A stretch of DNA of 64,000 nucleotides from Virgibacillus sp. 7505. GTDB taxonomy: Bacteria; Bacillota; Bacilli; Bacillales; Amphibacillaceae. The position numbers were made by a program, and so were the translations under genes. Shown one piece after another: positions 15,739 through 26,612 of this stretch. The stretch lies in the NCBI RefSeq assembly GCF_002272135.1, contig NZ_NPBF01000005.1, positions 62,001 to 126,000 on the forward strand. Reading direction: 5' to 3'. The notes under the pieces were generated by a model that saw only the letters and a list, made by a program, of their open reading frames with translations, had not been told where the DNA came from and ran no database searches. Numbering within the stretch: position 1 is the stretch's first letter; each line of letters starts with the position of its first letter.

Positions 15739-16971
15739 ATGAAAATACTGCTTGTTTCCTATTATCCGCTTCCGCATGTCGGCGGCCTATGGACAGTCGT
15801 GAACAATCTTTCAAATGAACTAAGACGGATTGGACATGATGTTGACGTCCTTGCACAGACGGAAAGTCTATCAGAATACCGAATCATCGGTCAGGAAGCT
15901 CCCTTCCAGGTTGCCGATATTCGCCCTCATATTGAATCTGAGCTCTCTGCTGCCTTCCCGAATCTTGAAGCAGGTTCCTGGATTCATACGACGGAGGTCT
16001 TGCGTTACAGCCTGGAATTGACAGCTCTTGCTTTGGATATTTCCAAATATGATGTCATCCACGCACAGGATGTGATTGCCGCTAATGCTATGAAAAGAAT
16101 CAAGCCGGATCACATTCCTCTTGTCACAAGTGTCCATGGCTATTTGACGAAGGAAATTTTCCTGGTACTCCAAGGCATTTACCCGAGAAAATCTAACGAA
16201 GAACTGTATAGCAGCTTGGAATACCAATATCATGAGCATCTCGAACATATTGGCTGTCATGTTAGTGAATTCATCCATACGCAAGCGAATATTACGAAGG
16301 AGGATCTGATCCGGCAGCACCGGATTCCGGAGAATCGATTTGTTCAGTTCCCATATGGAATGGACATTGGGTCTTTTAACAGTCGTCCACAGCAGCTTGA
16401 ACGAATACCAGCTGCCACCAAGCCGGTCATTCTTTTTGTCGGCCGGCTCGTACAGTTAAAAGGCGTGCATGTGCTTATTGAGGCACTGCGTCAGCTGAAG
16501 ATGGTCAACACAAACTGGGAATGCTGGATTCTCGGCGATGGTTTCGAGGAAGCAATTGAGCGTTTTACAGATCAGATGGAAGATGCGGATCTATTATCCG
16601 ACATCCGCTTGCTTGGTTCTGTGCCGAACGTGAAGGATTTCTTGGAGGCTGCCGATATCTTCGTCCTGCCAAGCCTGCAGGATACCCAGCCTCATTCCGT
16701 CATGGAGGCGCAGCTTAGCGGTATACCAGTGGTGGTGAGTAACGCGGGAGGACTGCCAGAAATGGTTGAAGAAGGTGTTACCGGACTTCTGTCAGAAGCC
16801 GGCCAACCGGAAAGCCTTGCACATCAGCTCGCTCGCTTGCTCGCTGATCCTTCTTTGAGGGAGCAAGTGTCTAAGCAAGCCGAAGTTTGGGCGAGACAGC
16901 AATGGTCGTTAGTAAACATGGGCAAAAACACAGAGAAACTCTATAAAAAAGCCCTTTCTTTGCCAGACTGA
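15739..16971 (+). CDS. Glycosyltransferase family 4 (paralogue of the gene at 9009)
   Basis: A 410-residue GT-B transferase. The acceptor domain begins MKILLVSYYPLPHVGGLWTV and has DVIHAQDVIA near residue 108. The donor domain has ILFVGRLVQLKG near residue 233, and LPSLQDTQPHSVMEAQLSG near residue 310 gives the same D-x7-E variant seen at 9009. GGLPEMVEEGVTGL follows in both. The two are ancient paralogues flanking the locus, which suggests related acceptors or donors. The ATG lies behind aaaggtggctgcctatt. Two genes with sigma-K promoters follow downstream. Confidence 0.86.
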   Translation: MKILLVSYYPLPHVGGLWTVVNNLSNELRRIGHDVDVLAQTESLSEYRIIGQEAPFQVADIRPHIESELSAAFPNLEAGSWIHTTEVLRYSLELTALALDISKYDVIHAQDVIAANAMKRIKPDHIPLVTSVHGYLTKEIFLVLQGIYPRKSNEELYSSLEYQYHEHLEHIGCHVSEFIHTQANITKEDLIRQHRIPENRFVQFPYGMDIGSFNSRPQQLERIPAATKPVILFVGRLVQLKGVHVLIEALRQLKMVNTNWECWILGDGFEEAIERFTDQMEDADLLSDIRLLGSVPNVKDFLEAADIFVLPSLQDTQPHSVMEAQLSGIPVVVSNAGGLPEMVEEGVTGLLSEAGQPESLAHQLARLLADPSLREQVSKQAEVWARQQWSLVNMGKNTEKLYKKALSLPD

Positions 16972-17006
16972 TAGAAACGGTGAACTTGTACCAAGATGGC
17001 TGTCCT

Positions 17007-17035
17007 TTACAGAATGAAGATACGTTCATATATTA
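17007..17035 (+). promoter_or_regulatory. Sigma-K promoter (strong match)
   Basis: The -35 TTACA (AC at 17009-17010) and the -10 CATATATTA (17027-17035) are separated by exactly 16 bases, matching AC-N16-CATANNNTA at every defined position. The predicted start lies near 17043, about 25 bases before the TTG at 17068. Confidence 0.75.
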
Positions 17036-17067
17036 CAGTATCTTCTATATGAAGGGAGGACATAGAC

Positions 17068-17499
17068 TTGGTTACAGTACTAGATGCTAGAACATCCCAA
17101 AATGCCAGCACATCGAACTCTATTTCCATTCCTGTCACAGTCGGTACACCGCAGGCTTTCGGTCAGATTGGGCTTATCACTGCCGGAACGACAACTCCGA
17201 TCCGAGTGCAGATGAGCGGCATTATCTCGTTGCAGCTACCCCTTCTGCCAGCTTTGACAACTGTCAGTGTCACCATCGTCCGTGGTACAGAAATTTCGGA
17301 TCCAGTTATTTTCTCTGCTTCGTCTAACTTGGATCTTGAAATTCTCGGGCCGCAGGCATTCAACTTCGTTGCAGCTGATGTGAATGTCTCATCACCTGTT
17401 AACGGACAGCTTACGTATACCGCGTTCATTTCATCCAACTTACTCGGAACAGTTCGAGTAGGTCCGGAAAGCTTTTACGGCATCGCATTTACAGGCTAA
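17068..17499 (+). CDS. Predicted spore-surface beta-rich protein, unknown family
   Basis: A 143-residue protein with almost no charged residues but many Thr, Ser, Val, Ile and Pro, in alternating hydrophobic/polar strands (SISIPVTVG, TTTPIRVQMSGIISLQLP, TTVSVTIVRG, GTVRVGPESFYGIAFTG). This is the pattern of a compact beta-sandwich such as exosporium ExsF/BclA-C-terminal-like domains, though I cannot assign it to either. There is no signal peptide, as expected for a mother-cell product assembled on the spore. The start is TTG 17068 behind gaagggagg. A strong sigma-K promoter precedes it. The Thr/Ser content would also allow glycosylation by the adjacent transferases. Confidence 0.65.
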   Translation: MVTVLDARTSQNASTSNSISIPVTVGTPQAFGQIGLITAGTTTPIRVQMSGIISLQLPLLPALTTVSVTIVRGTEISDPVIFSASSNLDLEILGPQAFNFVAADVNVSSPVNGQLTYTAFISSNLLGTVRVGPESFYGIAFTG

Positions 17500-17535
17500 T
17501 GGTAGATTAGACGAATTCTCTGCTTAAAATGCCGT

Positions 17536-17563
17536 GACTATTCGAATCTGAATTCATATTCTA
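17536..17563 (+). promoter_or_regulatory. Sigma-K promoter (strong match)
   Basis: AC at 17537-17538, a 16-base spacer, then CATATTCTA (17555-17563), a full match to the sigma-K consensus. Transcription would begin near 17570, leaving a very short leader that starts at the ribosome site. Confidence 0.7.
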
Positions 17564-17585
17564 TTTTAGAAAGGTGGTGAACTTA

Positions 17586-17810
17586 ATGCCTAGAAATGAT
17601 TCGGCAGATATGCAAGGTAGTTTTCTAGGAAGAAGAAGAGTTACTGGTCAGTACTTCGCACAATTCTATGACGATCGTGACGGTGGTCGTGGTCGTGATG
17701 ATGACTTTGAGGATGGATTTGACGTCGATCCAGAAGTTGGCGGTACTATCTGGGGTAATCAGCCCGGAGCTTCATTCCTATCTCCTCGTACACCTGTACT
17801 GCCTTACTAA
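17586..17810 (+). CDS. Small Asp/Arg/Gly-rich protein, probable spore-coat component
   Basis: A 74-residue protein of no family I recognise. The N-terminus is polar (MPRNDSADMQGSFLGRRR), the centre is a charged low-complexity run of alternating Asp, Arg and Gly (residues about 29-47), and the end is Pro/Gly-rich (NQPGASFLSPRTPVLPY). There is no signal peptide or membrane segment. The ATG at 17586 follows aaggtggtga, and GTG codons inside that site are less likely starts. A sigma-K promoter lies directly upstream and a strong terminator directly downstream, so it is its own transcript. Size and composition resemble small coat or crust proteins. Confidence 0.65.
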   Translation: MPRNDSADMQGSFLGRRRVTGQYFAQFYDDRDGGRGRDDDFEDGFDVDPEVGGTIWGNQPGASFLSPRTPVLPY

Positions 17811-17815
17811 TAAAT

Positions 17816-17847
17816 AAAAACGGCAATCCAGTTGGGTTGCCGTTTTT
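17816..17847 (+). terminator. Rho-independent terminator (may act both ways)
   Basis: Stem AAAACGGCAA / TTGCCGTTTT with a 10-base loop and T runs on both strands. Confidence 0.88.
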
Positions 17848-17887
17848 GCATGGATGAAAATAGGTAAAGCGTGTTCCGAACTTTCCC

Positions 17888-17920
17888 AAAAAGACCGCCT
17901 TAAGAGACGGCAGTCTTTTT
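17888..17920 (-). terminator. Rho-independent terminator
   Basis: A 12-bp stem with one mismatch (AAAAAGACCGCC / GGCAGTCTTTTT) and a 9-base loop, ending the minus-strand membrane gene at 17941. Confidence 0.75.
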
Positions 17921-17940
17921 CGATTATGGTTATGCTATTA

Positions 17941-18240
17941 TTATCGCCGCTGAAGCTGTCTGGAGAAAGTCTCTACCAGCAATACTACAGCTGCTGCTGC
18001 GTGCAGGATCCATCCAACGAAAGGTATCCATCCAAGAGCGGATGCGGTAATTCCGATGATGCTGCCAGCGAGCGGTCCCTGAACCCGAACAGCGAGCACC
18101 AGTGTAATGATATGAAGCACGAGCATGATCACTAGCGGCATCCACCCATTGGATAATATGATAATTCCGCCAAGGACAGGAATAGCTAAGATTGCTTCCA
18201 GAATACCTGTAATCAGCTTCATGGTTCTCGTTGCAGACAT
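17941..18240 (-). CDS. Small membrane protein, three predicted helices
   Basis: A 99-residue hydrophobic protein. The predicted helices are about residues 10-29 (ITGILEAILAIPVLGGIIIL), 33-52 (MPLVIMLVLHIITLVLAVRV) and 68-89 (LGWIPFVGWILHAAAAVVLLVE), with a basic C-terminus (RQLQRR). No catalytic motif is visible and I do not recognise the family. It is a single gene with its own terminator, divergent from potA. Confidence 0.65.
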   Translation of the reverse strand: MSATRTMKLITGILEAILAIPVLGGIIILSNGWMPLVIMLVLHIITLVLAVRVQGPLAGSIIGITASALGWIPFVGWILHAAAAVVLLVETFSRQLQRR

Positions 18241-18343
18241 AAATTTCGCCCTCTCTATACGTACTCGATTTTCTACATATACGTATCATACAGGAAAATG
18301 TTCCATCAGAAAAAAAATCTATTCGTCGTGCCTTTTTATGTCG

Positions 18344-18349
18344 TATAAT
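18344..18349 (+). promoter_or_regulatory. Possible sigma-A -10 of the pot operon
   Basis: TATAAT is a perfect -10 hexamer 55 bases before the potA ATG, but the -35 position (attcgt at 17-base spacing) is poor. Confidence 0.35.
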
Positions 18350-18403
18350 GGTACGTCAAGTTTTTTAGAATGAAAATACGGAAAAGAAACAAGGGAGATG
18401 ACA

Positions 18404-19501
18404 ATGACAAACAAACCGATCATTCAATTCAACAATGTAATGAAACAGTACGATAAAGATACCACCGTTTTGGACAATGTCAGCTTCGAAATCGAGCGTG
18501 GTAAATTCTATACCCTTTTAGGTCCTTCCGGGTGCGGAAAAACGACGATTTTACGTCTGATTGCAGGGTTCACAGAAATGACTTCCGGTGAGATGCTATT
18601 CGATGGGAAACCTCTGAATAAAATCCCTGCCAATAAAAGATCTGTGAACACAGTATTTCAGGATTATGCTCTATTCCCTCATCTAAATGTATATGAAAAT
18701 GTCGCCTTTGGTCTGCGCATCAAAAAGATGCCTCAAAAGCAGATCGATGAAAAGGTGAAAGAAGCTTTGCGCTTCGTCAATCTGGCAGGTTATGAAAAAC
18801 GGGAAATCAGTGAAATGTCCGGCGGGCAGCGTCAGCGTGTTGCAATTGCACGAGCCGTTGTGAACGAACCGGAAGTAATTTTACTGGACGAGCCTTTATC
18901 AGCGCTAGACCTGAAATTACGCACAGAAATGCAGTACGAGTTGCGTGAGATGCAGCAGCGTCTAGGTATCACGTTCATCTTTGTAACGCATGATCAGGAA
19001 GAGGCACTGGCACTCTCAGATGAGATATTTGTCCTTAACAATGGCAAAATCGAACAAAGCGGCACACCAACAGATATATACGATGAGCCGATCAACCGTT
19101 TTGTGGCTGACTTTATCGGAGAATCCAACATTGTGGATGGCCGGATGATTCGGGATTATGAAGTAGAGTTCACCGGCAAACGTTTCGCCTGTGTCGACCA
19201 GGGTTTGCAGCCGAATGAACCTGTTGAAATTGTCATCCGTCCCGAGGATTTGCATATAACAAGCGCAGAGGCTGGTAACCTGCGCGTGAAAGTGGATTCC
19301 CAGCTATTCCGCGGAGTTCATTACGAAATATCCAGCTACGATGATGCTGGTAACGAATGGCTGGTTCATTCTACGAAGAAAGCTGTTGTCGGAGAGGAAA
19401 TCGGACTAGCATTCGATCCGGAAGCCATTCACGTGATGCGTCTGAATGAGACGGAGGAAGAGTTCGATAAACGACTTGAGGCATACGACGATGGAGAATA
19501 A
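18404..19501 (+). CDS. potA: Spermidine/putrescine ABC transporter ATP-binding protein
   Basis: A 365-residue ABC ATPase that powers polyamine import from the inner face of the membrane. It shows Walker [10 protein letters not shown] near residue 37, Q-loop FQDYALFPH near residue 84, signature [14 protein letters not shown] near residue 137, Walker [13 protein letters not shown] near residue 157 and the H-loop VTHDQEE near residue 192. A C-terminal TOBE-type region follows from about residue 240. The ATG at 18404 is chosen because aagggag ends 6 bases upstream; an in-frame ATG at 18398 touches the ribosome site. It overlaps potB by 11 bases. Confidence 0.93.
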   Translation: MTNKPIIQFNNVMKQYDKDTTVLDNVSFEIERGKFYTLLGPSGCGKTTILRLIAGFTEMTSGEMLFDGKPLNKIPANKRSVNTVFQDYALFPHLNVYENVAFGLRIKKMPQKQIDEKVKEALRFVNLAGYEKREISEMSGGQRQRVAIARAVVNEPEVILLDEPLSALDLKLRTEMQYELREMQQRLGITFIFVTHDQEEALALSDEIFVLNNGKIEQSGTPTDIYDEPINRFVADFIGESNIVDGRMIRDYEVEFTGKRFACVDQGLQPNEPVEIVIRPEDLHITSAEAGNLRVKVDSQLFRGVHYEISSYDDAGNEWLVHSTKKAVVGEEIGLAFDPEAIHVMRLNETEEEFDKRLEAYDDGE

Positions 19502-20300
19502 GACGACTCGCAACCTGTATACGATTCCTTATGTCATCTGGATTGCTTTCTTCGTTATCGCTCCGATTCTATTGGTCCTGTATTATTCCTTTCAGGATTT
19601 GAACGGGAATTTCTCCCTGACTAACTATCGGAACTTCTTTACGCCTATTTATCTGGAGATGACATTAAGCTCCTTCTGGTATGCATTTTTAATTACGCTT
19701 ATCACTTTGCTCTTTGCTTACCCGACAGCTTATTTGCTTACAAAGCTGAAGCATAAACAATTATGGCTTTTATTGATCATTGTCCCAAGCTGGATCAATC
19801 TATTATTAAAAGCATATGCATTCCTAGGTATTCTTGGCACATACGGCATGGCCAATAAATTTCTGGAAACAATCGGAATTGGTTCAAAACAGCTTCTGTT
19901 TACAGATTTCAGCTTTGTATTCGTTTCTGTCTATATTTTCATTCCATTCATGATTCTCCCAATCTTCAATGCCTTGGATAAGCTGAACCCAACTTATTTA
20001 GATGCAGCGAATGATTTGGGGGCATCACGCTGGACGACATTCCGCCGGATTGTTTTTCCTTTAACGCTTGATGGTGTGAAAGCAGGCTGTCAGATTACGT
20101 TTATTCCAGCTCTGTCATTGTTCATGCTGACTCGGCTTATCGCCGGCAGCCAGGTGATTACACTCGGTACTGCGATTGAACAGCAATTCCTAGTTACACA
20201 GAATTGGGGTATGGGATCGACAATTGCTGTCTTCCTGATCATATTCATGTTCATCATCATGTTTGCAACGGGAACGAAAAGGAGGAGAGCACGTGGATAA
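19491..20300 (+). CDS. potB: Spermidine/putrescine ABC transporter permease PotB
   Basis: A 269-residue integral membrane permease with six predicted helices, the first at [21 protein letters not shown]. The cytoplasmic EAA-type loop that docks to PotA reads [20 protein letters not shown] near residue 180. The ATG at 19491 gives the usual short N-terminus and lies inside the end of potA. A longer frame from 19446 would add 15 polar residues and has no good ribosome site. It overlaps potC by 8 bases. Confidence 0.9.
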   Translation: MENKTTRNLYTIPYVIWIAFFVIAPILLVLYYSFQDLNGNFSLTNYRNFFTPIYLEMTLSSFWYAFLITLITLLFAYPTAYLLTKLKHKQLWLLLIIVPSWINLLLKAYAFLGILGTYGMANKFLETIGIGSKQLLFTDFSFVFVSVYIFIPFMILPIFNALDKLNPTYLDAANDLGASRWTTFRRIVFPLTLDGVKAGCQITFIPALSLFMLTRLIAGSQVITLGTAIEQQFLVTQNWGMGSTIAVFLIIFMFIIMFATGTKRRRARG

Positions 20301-21099
20301 AAGAATTTCTCCCCTATCACGAATTTTTCTGATCATCATGTTTGCACTATTGTATTTGCCCATCTTTTACCTGATCTTTTATTCGTTCAACAGCGGCGGC
20401 AATATGTATGTTTTCGAGAGCTTTACGTTTGATTGGTACAAAGAGCTGTTTCAAGACACTCGACTGTTGATCATTGTTTTGAATACCATCGTCATTGCCC
20501 TCCTCTCCGCTTTGATTTCAACAATCATCGGTGTGCTTGGTGCGATGATGATTTATAAAATACGTTCCAGCCGAACGAAGAATACCTTGTTGTCACTGAA
20601 CAATATTTTGATTGTGAGCCCGGATGTCATCATCGGTGCCTCCTTCCTCATCCTGTTTACGATCGCGGGCATTCAGCTTGGCTTTTATTCGGTGCTGCTG
20701 TCACATATCGCTTTCAGTATCCCGATTGTCGTTTTAATGGTGCTGCCTAAGCTGTCCGAGATGAGTCCTTCTCTGCTTGATGCAGCAAGAGATTTGGGGG
20801 CATCACGCTGGGAAGTCATCACTAAAGTTGTGATTCCTTATATCACTCCAGGTATATTCGCTGGCTTTTTCATGGCACTTACCTACTCGCTCGATGACTT
20901 TGCTGTTACGTTCTTTGTAACAGGAAATGGCTTCACCACATTGTCTGTCGAGATATATTCCCTGGCAAGACAGGGAATTTCCTTGTCCATCAATGCACTT
21001 TCGGCAATCATCTTCCTTGTTACAATGCTGATAGTCGTCATTTATTATTTCATTACCCGACGCGGCAAGAGATCACCTGATCTGGAGGTGCTCAAATGA
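20293..21099 (+). CDS. potC: Spermidine/putrescine ABC transporter permease PotC
   Basis: A 268-residue permease with six predicted helices and the coupling loop DAARDLGASRWEVITKVVIP near residue 176, nearly identical to that of PotB. The start is GTG 20293, behind aaaggaggagagcac within the last codons of potB. The annotated longer frame from 20263 begins in the potB coding sequence and is unlikely. Its stop overlaps the potD ATG by 4 bases. Confidence 0.9.
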   Translation: MDKRISPLSRIFLIIMFALLYLPIFYLIFYSFNSGGNMYVFESFTFDWYKELFQDTRLLIIVLNTIVIALLSALISTIIGVLGAMMIYKIRSSRTKNTLLSLNNILIVSPDVIIGASFLILFTIAGIQLGFYSVLLSHIAFSIPIVVLMVLPKLSEMSPSLLDAARDLGASRWEVITKVVIPYITPGIFAGFFMALTYSLDDFAVTFFVTGNGFTTLSVEIYSLARQGISLSINALSAIIFLVTMLIVVIYYFITRRGKRSPDLEVLK

Positions 21100-22163
21100 A
21101 GCAGCTGATACGTTTAGCCGTTGTGATCATTGCTGTGAGCGCTATTCTGCTTGTTACGATTTCTCGCTTGAATGCATCACAAGGCTACTCTGGCGGCAAT
21201 ACGCTTACCGTTTATAACTGGGGCGACTATATAGATCCAGAAGTAATTGACGCTTTTGAAAAAGAAACAGGTATTACTGTCGTCTATGAAACATTCGATT
21301 CGAATGAAGCAATGATGACAAAGATACAGCAGGGCGGAACTAGCTATGATGTCGCTGTACCTTCCGAGTATACAATTGAAAAAATGAAGGAAGAGGATTT
21401 GCTGCTGCCGATCGATCACAGCAAGATACCGAACCTGAAAAATATCGATCCCCGATTCATGGATCTGGCGTTTGATCCTGGAAACGAATATTCTGTACCA
21501 TATTTCTGGGGAACTGTTGGTATTGTGTACAATACCAAGCAGATTGAGGGTATCGATTTTAACAGCTGGGAAGATCTATGGGATCCGGCCTTAAAAAATA
21601 AAATCGTACTGATTGATGGTGCGCGTGAAATTATGGGAATGGGACTTAACAGCCTTCATTACTCCCTCAACGATACAGACCCAGAACATTTACAAGAAGC
21701 TTATGACAAGCTGGTCAGTCTGAAACCGAATGTCAGAGCATTGCTTGGGGATGAAAATAAGCTGCTGATGGCATCCGGGGAGGTTTCCATTGGAATAACG
21801 TGGTCTGGGGATGCATCTGAGATCATGGCTGAAAATGAGGACCTCGACTATGTCGTTCCAGAAGAAGGCTCCAATCTATGGTTCGATAACATGGTCATTC
21901 CGAAGACAGCCAAGAATATCGACGCTGCACATGAGTTCATCAACTTCATGCTTGATCCAAAGATCGCTGCACAAAATACCGAGTATGTAAGCTACTCCAC
22001 TCCGAACAAAGAAGCATTGCAATATATGCCGGAGGAAATGGTCAATGATGAACGCTTTTACCCGCCGACGGAACTGACAGATCGTCTCGAAGTATATGAG
22101 AACCTCGGCAAAGAAAACCTGGCTAAGTATAATGAATTATTCCTGAAATTCAAGATGGAATAA
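21096..22163 (+). CDS. potD: Spermidine/putrescine-binding protein PotD
   Basis: A 355-residue extracytoplasmic solute-binding protein. The mature domain starts with NTLTVYNWGDYIDPEVIDAFEKETG, the classic PotD/PotF opening, and carries WGTVGIVYNT and WSGDA motifs of the polyamine site. The N-terminal hydrophobic segment (about residues 5-23) ends in SRLNASQGYSGG with no lipobox cysteine, so the protein should be either signal-anchored or secreted rather than a lipoprotein. Most Gram-positive PotD proteins are lipoproteins, so this is worth noting. It is the last gene of potABCD. Confidence 0.92.
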   Translation: MKQLIRLAVVIIAVSAILLVTISRLNASQGYSGGNTLTVYNWGDYIDPEVIDAFEKETGITVVYETFDSNEAMMTKIQQGGTSYDVAVPSEYTIEKMKEEDLLLPIDHSKIPNLKNIDPRFMDLAFDPGNEYSVPYFWGTVGIVYNTKQIEGIDFNSWEDLWDPALKNKIVLIDGAREIMGMGLNSLHYSLNDTDPEHLQEAYDKLVSLKPNVRALLGDENKLLMASGEVSIGITWSGDASEIMAENEDLDYVVPEEGSNLWFDNMVIPKTAKNIDAAHEFINFMLDPKIAAQNTEYVSYSTPNKEALQYMPEEMVNDERFYPPTELTDRLEVYENLGKENLAKYNELFLKFKME

Positions 22164-22166
22164 GCA

Positions 22167-22196
22167 AAAGCATGCGTCACGGCGCATGCTTTTTTC
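22167..22196 (+). terminator. Rho-independent terminator of potABCD
   Basis: A perfect 10-bp stem (AAAGCATGCG / CGCATGCTTT) with a 6-base loop and T tail. Confidence 0.9.
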
Positions 22197-22200
22197 AATG

Positions 22201-22236
22201 AAAAAAACCTTATCCAGCTCATCTGGATAAGGTTTT
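22201..22236 (-). terminator. Rho-independent terminator of bglPH
   Basis: A perfect 14-bp stem (AAAACCTTATCCAG / CTGGATAAGGTTTT) with a 5-base loop and a seven-T tail on the minus strand. Confidence 0.92.
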
Positions 22237-22243
22237 CATCTGC

Positions 22244-23686
<1,443 letters not shown>

Positions 23687-23705
23687 TTATCTCTCCTTTT
23701 ATGAT

Positions 23706-25750
<2,045 letters not shown>

Positions 25751-25761
<11 letters not shown>

Positions 25762-25783
25762 GCCTGCTTATCAGTAACAATCC
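25751..25783 (-). promoter_or_regulatory. RAT antiterminator site (LicT/BglG type)
   Basis: On the minus strand the leader reads GGATTGTTACTG then ATAAGCAGGCAAAACC, a textbook ribonucleic antiterminator for LicT-family proteins. Binding of phosphorylation-controlled LicT would let transcription pass into bglP when beta-glucosides are present. No licT gene lies in this window, so the regulator must be encoded elsewhere. Confidence 0.9.
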
Positions 25784-25822
25784 TAAAGGATAGTTGTATT
25801 CGGTTGTTTGTATTACACACTC

Positions 25823-25859
25823 AATTTATCATGTAAGCGGATTATTGTCAACGCTTTCA
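25823..25859 (-). promoter_or_regulatory. Sigma-A promoter of bglPH overlapped by a cre box
   Basis: The -35 TTGACA (25851-25846) and -10 TAAATT (25828-25823) are 17 bases apart. The cre TGAAAGCGTTGACA (25859-25846) matches the CcpA consensus and covers the -35, so glucose should repress initiation. The start lies near 25816, about 33 bases before the RAT. Confidence 0.85.
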
Positions 25860-25929
25860 CTATATTTTTTTATGGATATATTACTAACCAACAACAAAAG
25901 AAGGCAAGGCTTAAATTAGCCCAGCCTGT

Positions 25930-26223
25930 TTAATTCAGTTGACTAATAGTTGAGGATTCAAATATGACATCGTCACCGTCTTTGTAATAATAGTAGACTT
26001 TACTATCATCTTTCAACCTAACAGCAACCATATAATTCGCGTTACCTCTCAAATTTGCAATGAAAGGTTCCATACTAATAATATCAGTTTCCTCAGTACT
26101 CTTATTAAGCAAATATTCATGAACAGCTTCTTCGGCACTGTATTTTCTATATGAAATGTAACCCCAAATAGCAATAGGAATGAGCATCACAATAGCGATT
26201 ACAATCAATATGGTCTTTTTCAT
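25930..26223 (-). CDS. DUF3139-like small membrane-anchored protein
   Basis: A 97-residue protein with one N-terminal helix (residues 4-24, ILIVIAIVMLIPIAIWGYISY) after MKK, then an extracytoplasmic domain with YSAEEAVHEYLLNKSTEETDI and a beta-rich end (YMVAVRLKDDSKVYYYYKDG). This layout fits DUF3139 proteins of Bacillales, whose function is unknown. The local base composition is more AT-rich than that of its neighbours, which hints at recent gain. It is a lone gene. Confidence 0.65.
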   Translation of the reverse strand: MKKTILIVIAIVMLIPIAIWGYISYRKYSAEEAVHEYLLNKSTEETDIISMEPFIANLRGNANYMVAVRLKDDSKVYYYYKDGDDVIFESSTISQLN

Positions 26224-26612
26224 AATTTTCCTCTTATCGTTTTTTACCTGAATATATCATGTAAAAGTTGGTATAGTCATCATAAATTATTTTATGATGC
26301 ATAAAAGAGCGTATAAAACCAATCCCTATTACAAAAAACGTCAAAAAAGAAAATGGTGATGAGGGTCTATTTCAATCTCTTCCTTTTGCAATAATTGAAA
26401 TAGCAGCTGTTCTGGTGGTAATCTACTTGACGTTCCACATAGGAAAGCTGACCGAATTCATTTTCCTCTTCTCTTTACTTCGTTTAGCTCTCGTACATTG
26501 CACACATAGGGGAATCCTCTCATTCATTTACACGCTCCAATGAAGCAATAGTCACCGGTACCTTCTGTCTTACATAGGCTATGGCACATGATGAGATGAA
26601 GGAGGAACCCGC
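26224..26612. other. Non-coding AT-rich stretch with two inverted repeats
   Basis: No credible gene lies in these 389 bases. Two inverted repeats are visible: CATCATAAA-ttat-TTTATGATG (26278-26299) and CTATTTCAAT ... ATTGAAATAG (26367-26403). Neither has a T tail. A 21-codon basic frame starting near 26292 has no ribosome site and was not called. The last 15 bases hold the ribosome site of the next gene. Confidence 0.6.

Noticed and set aside
26292-26357. Basic 21-codon frame (MMHKRAYKTN...)
   Set aside because: No ribosome site and it starts within an inverted repeat.
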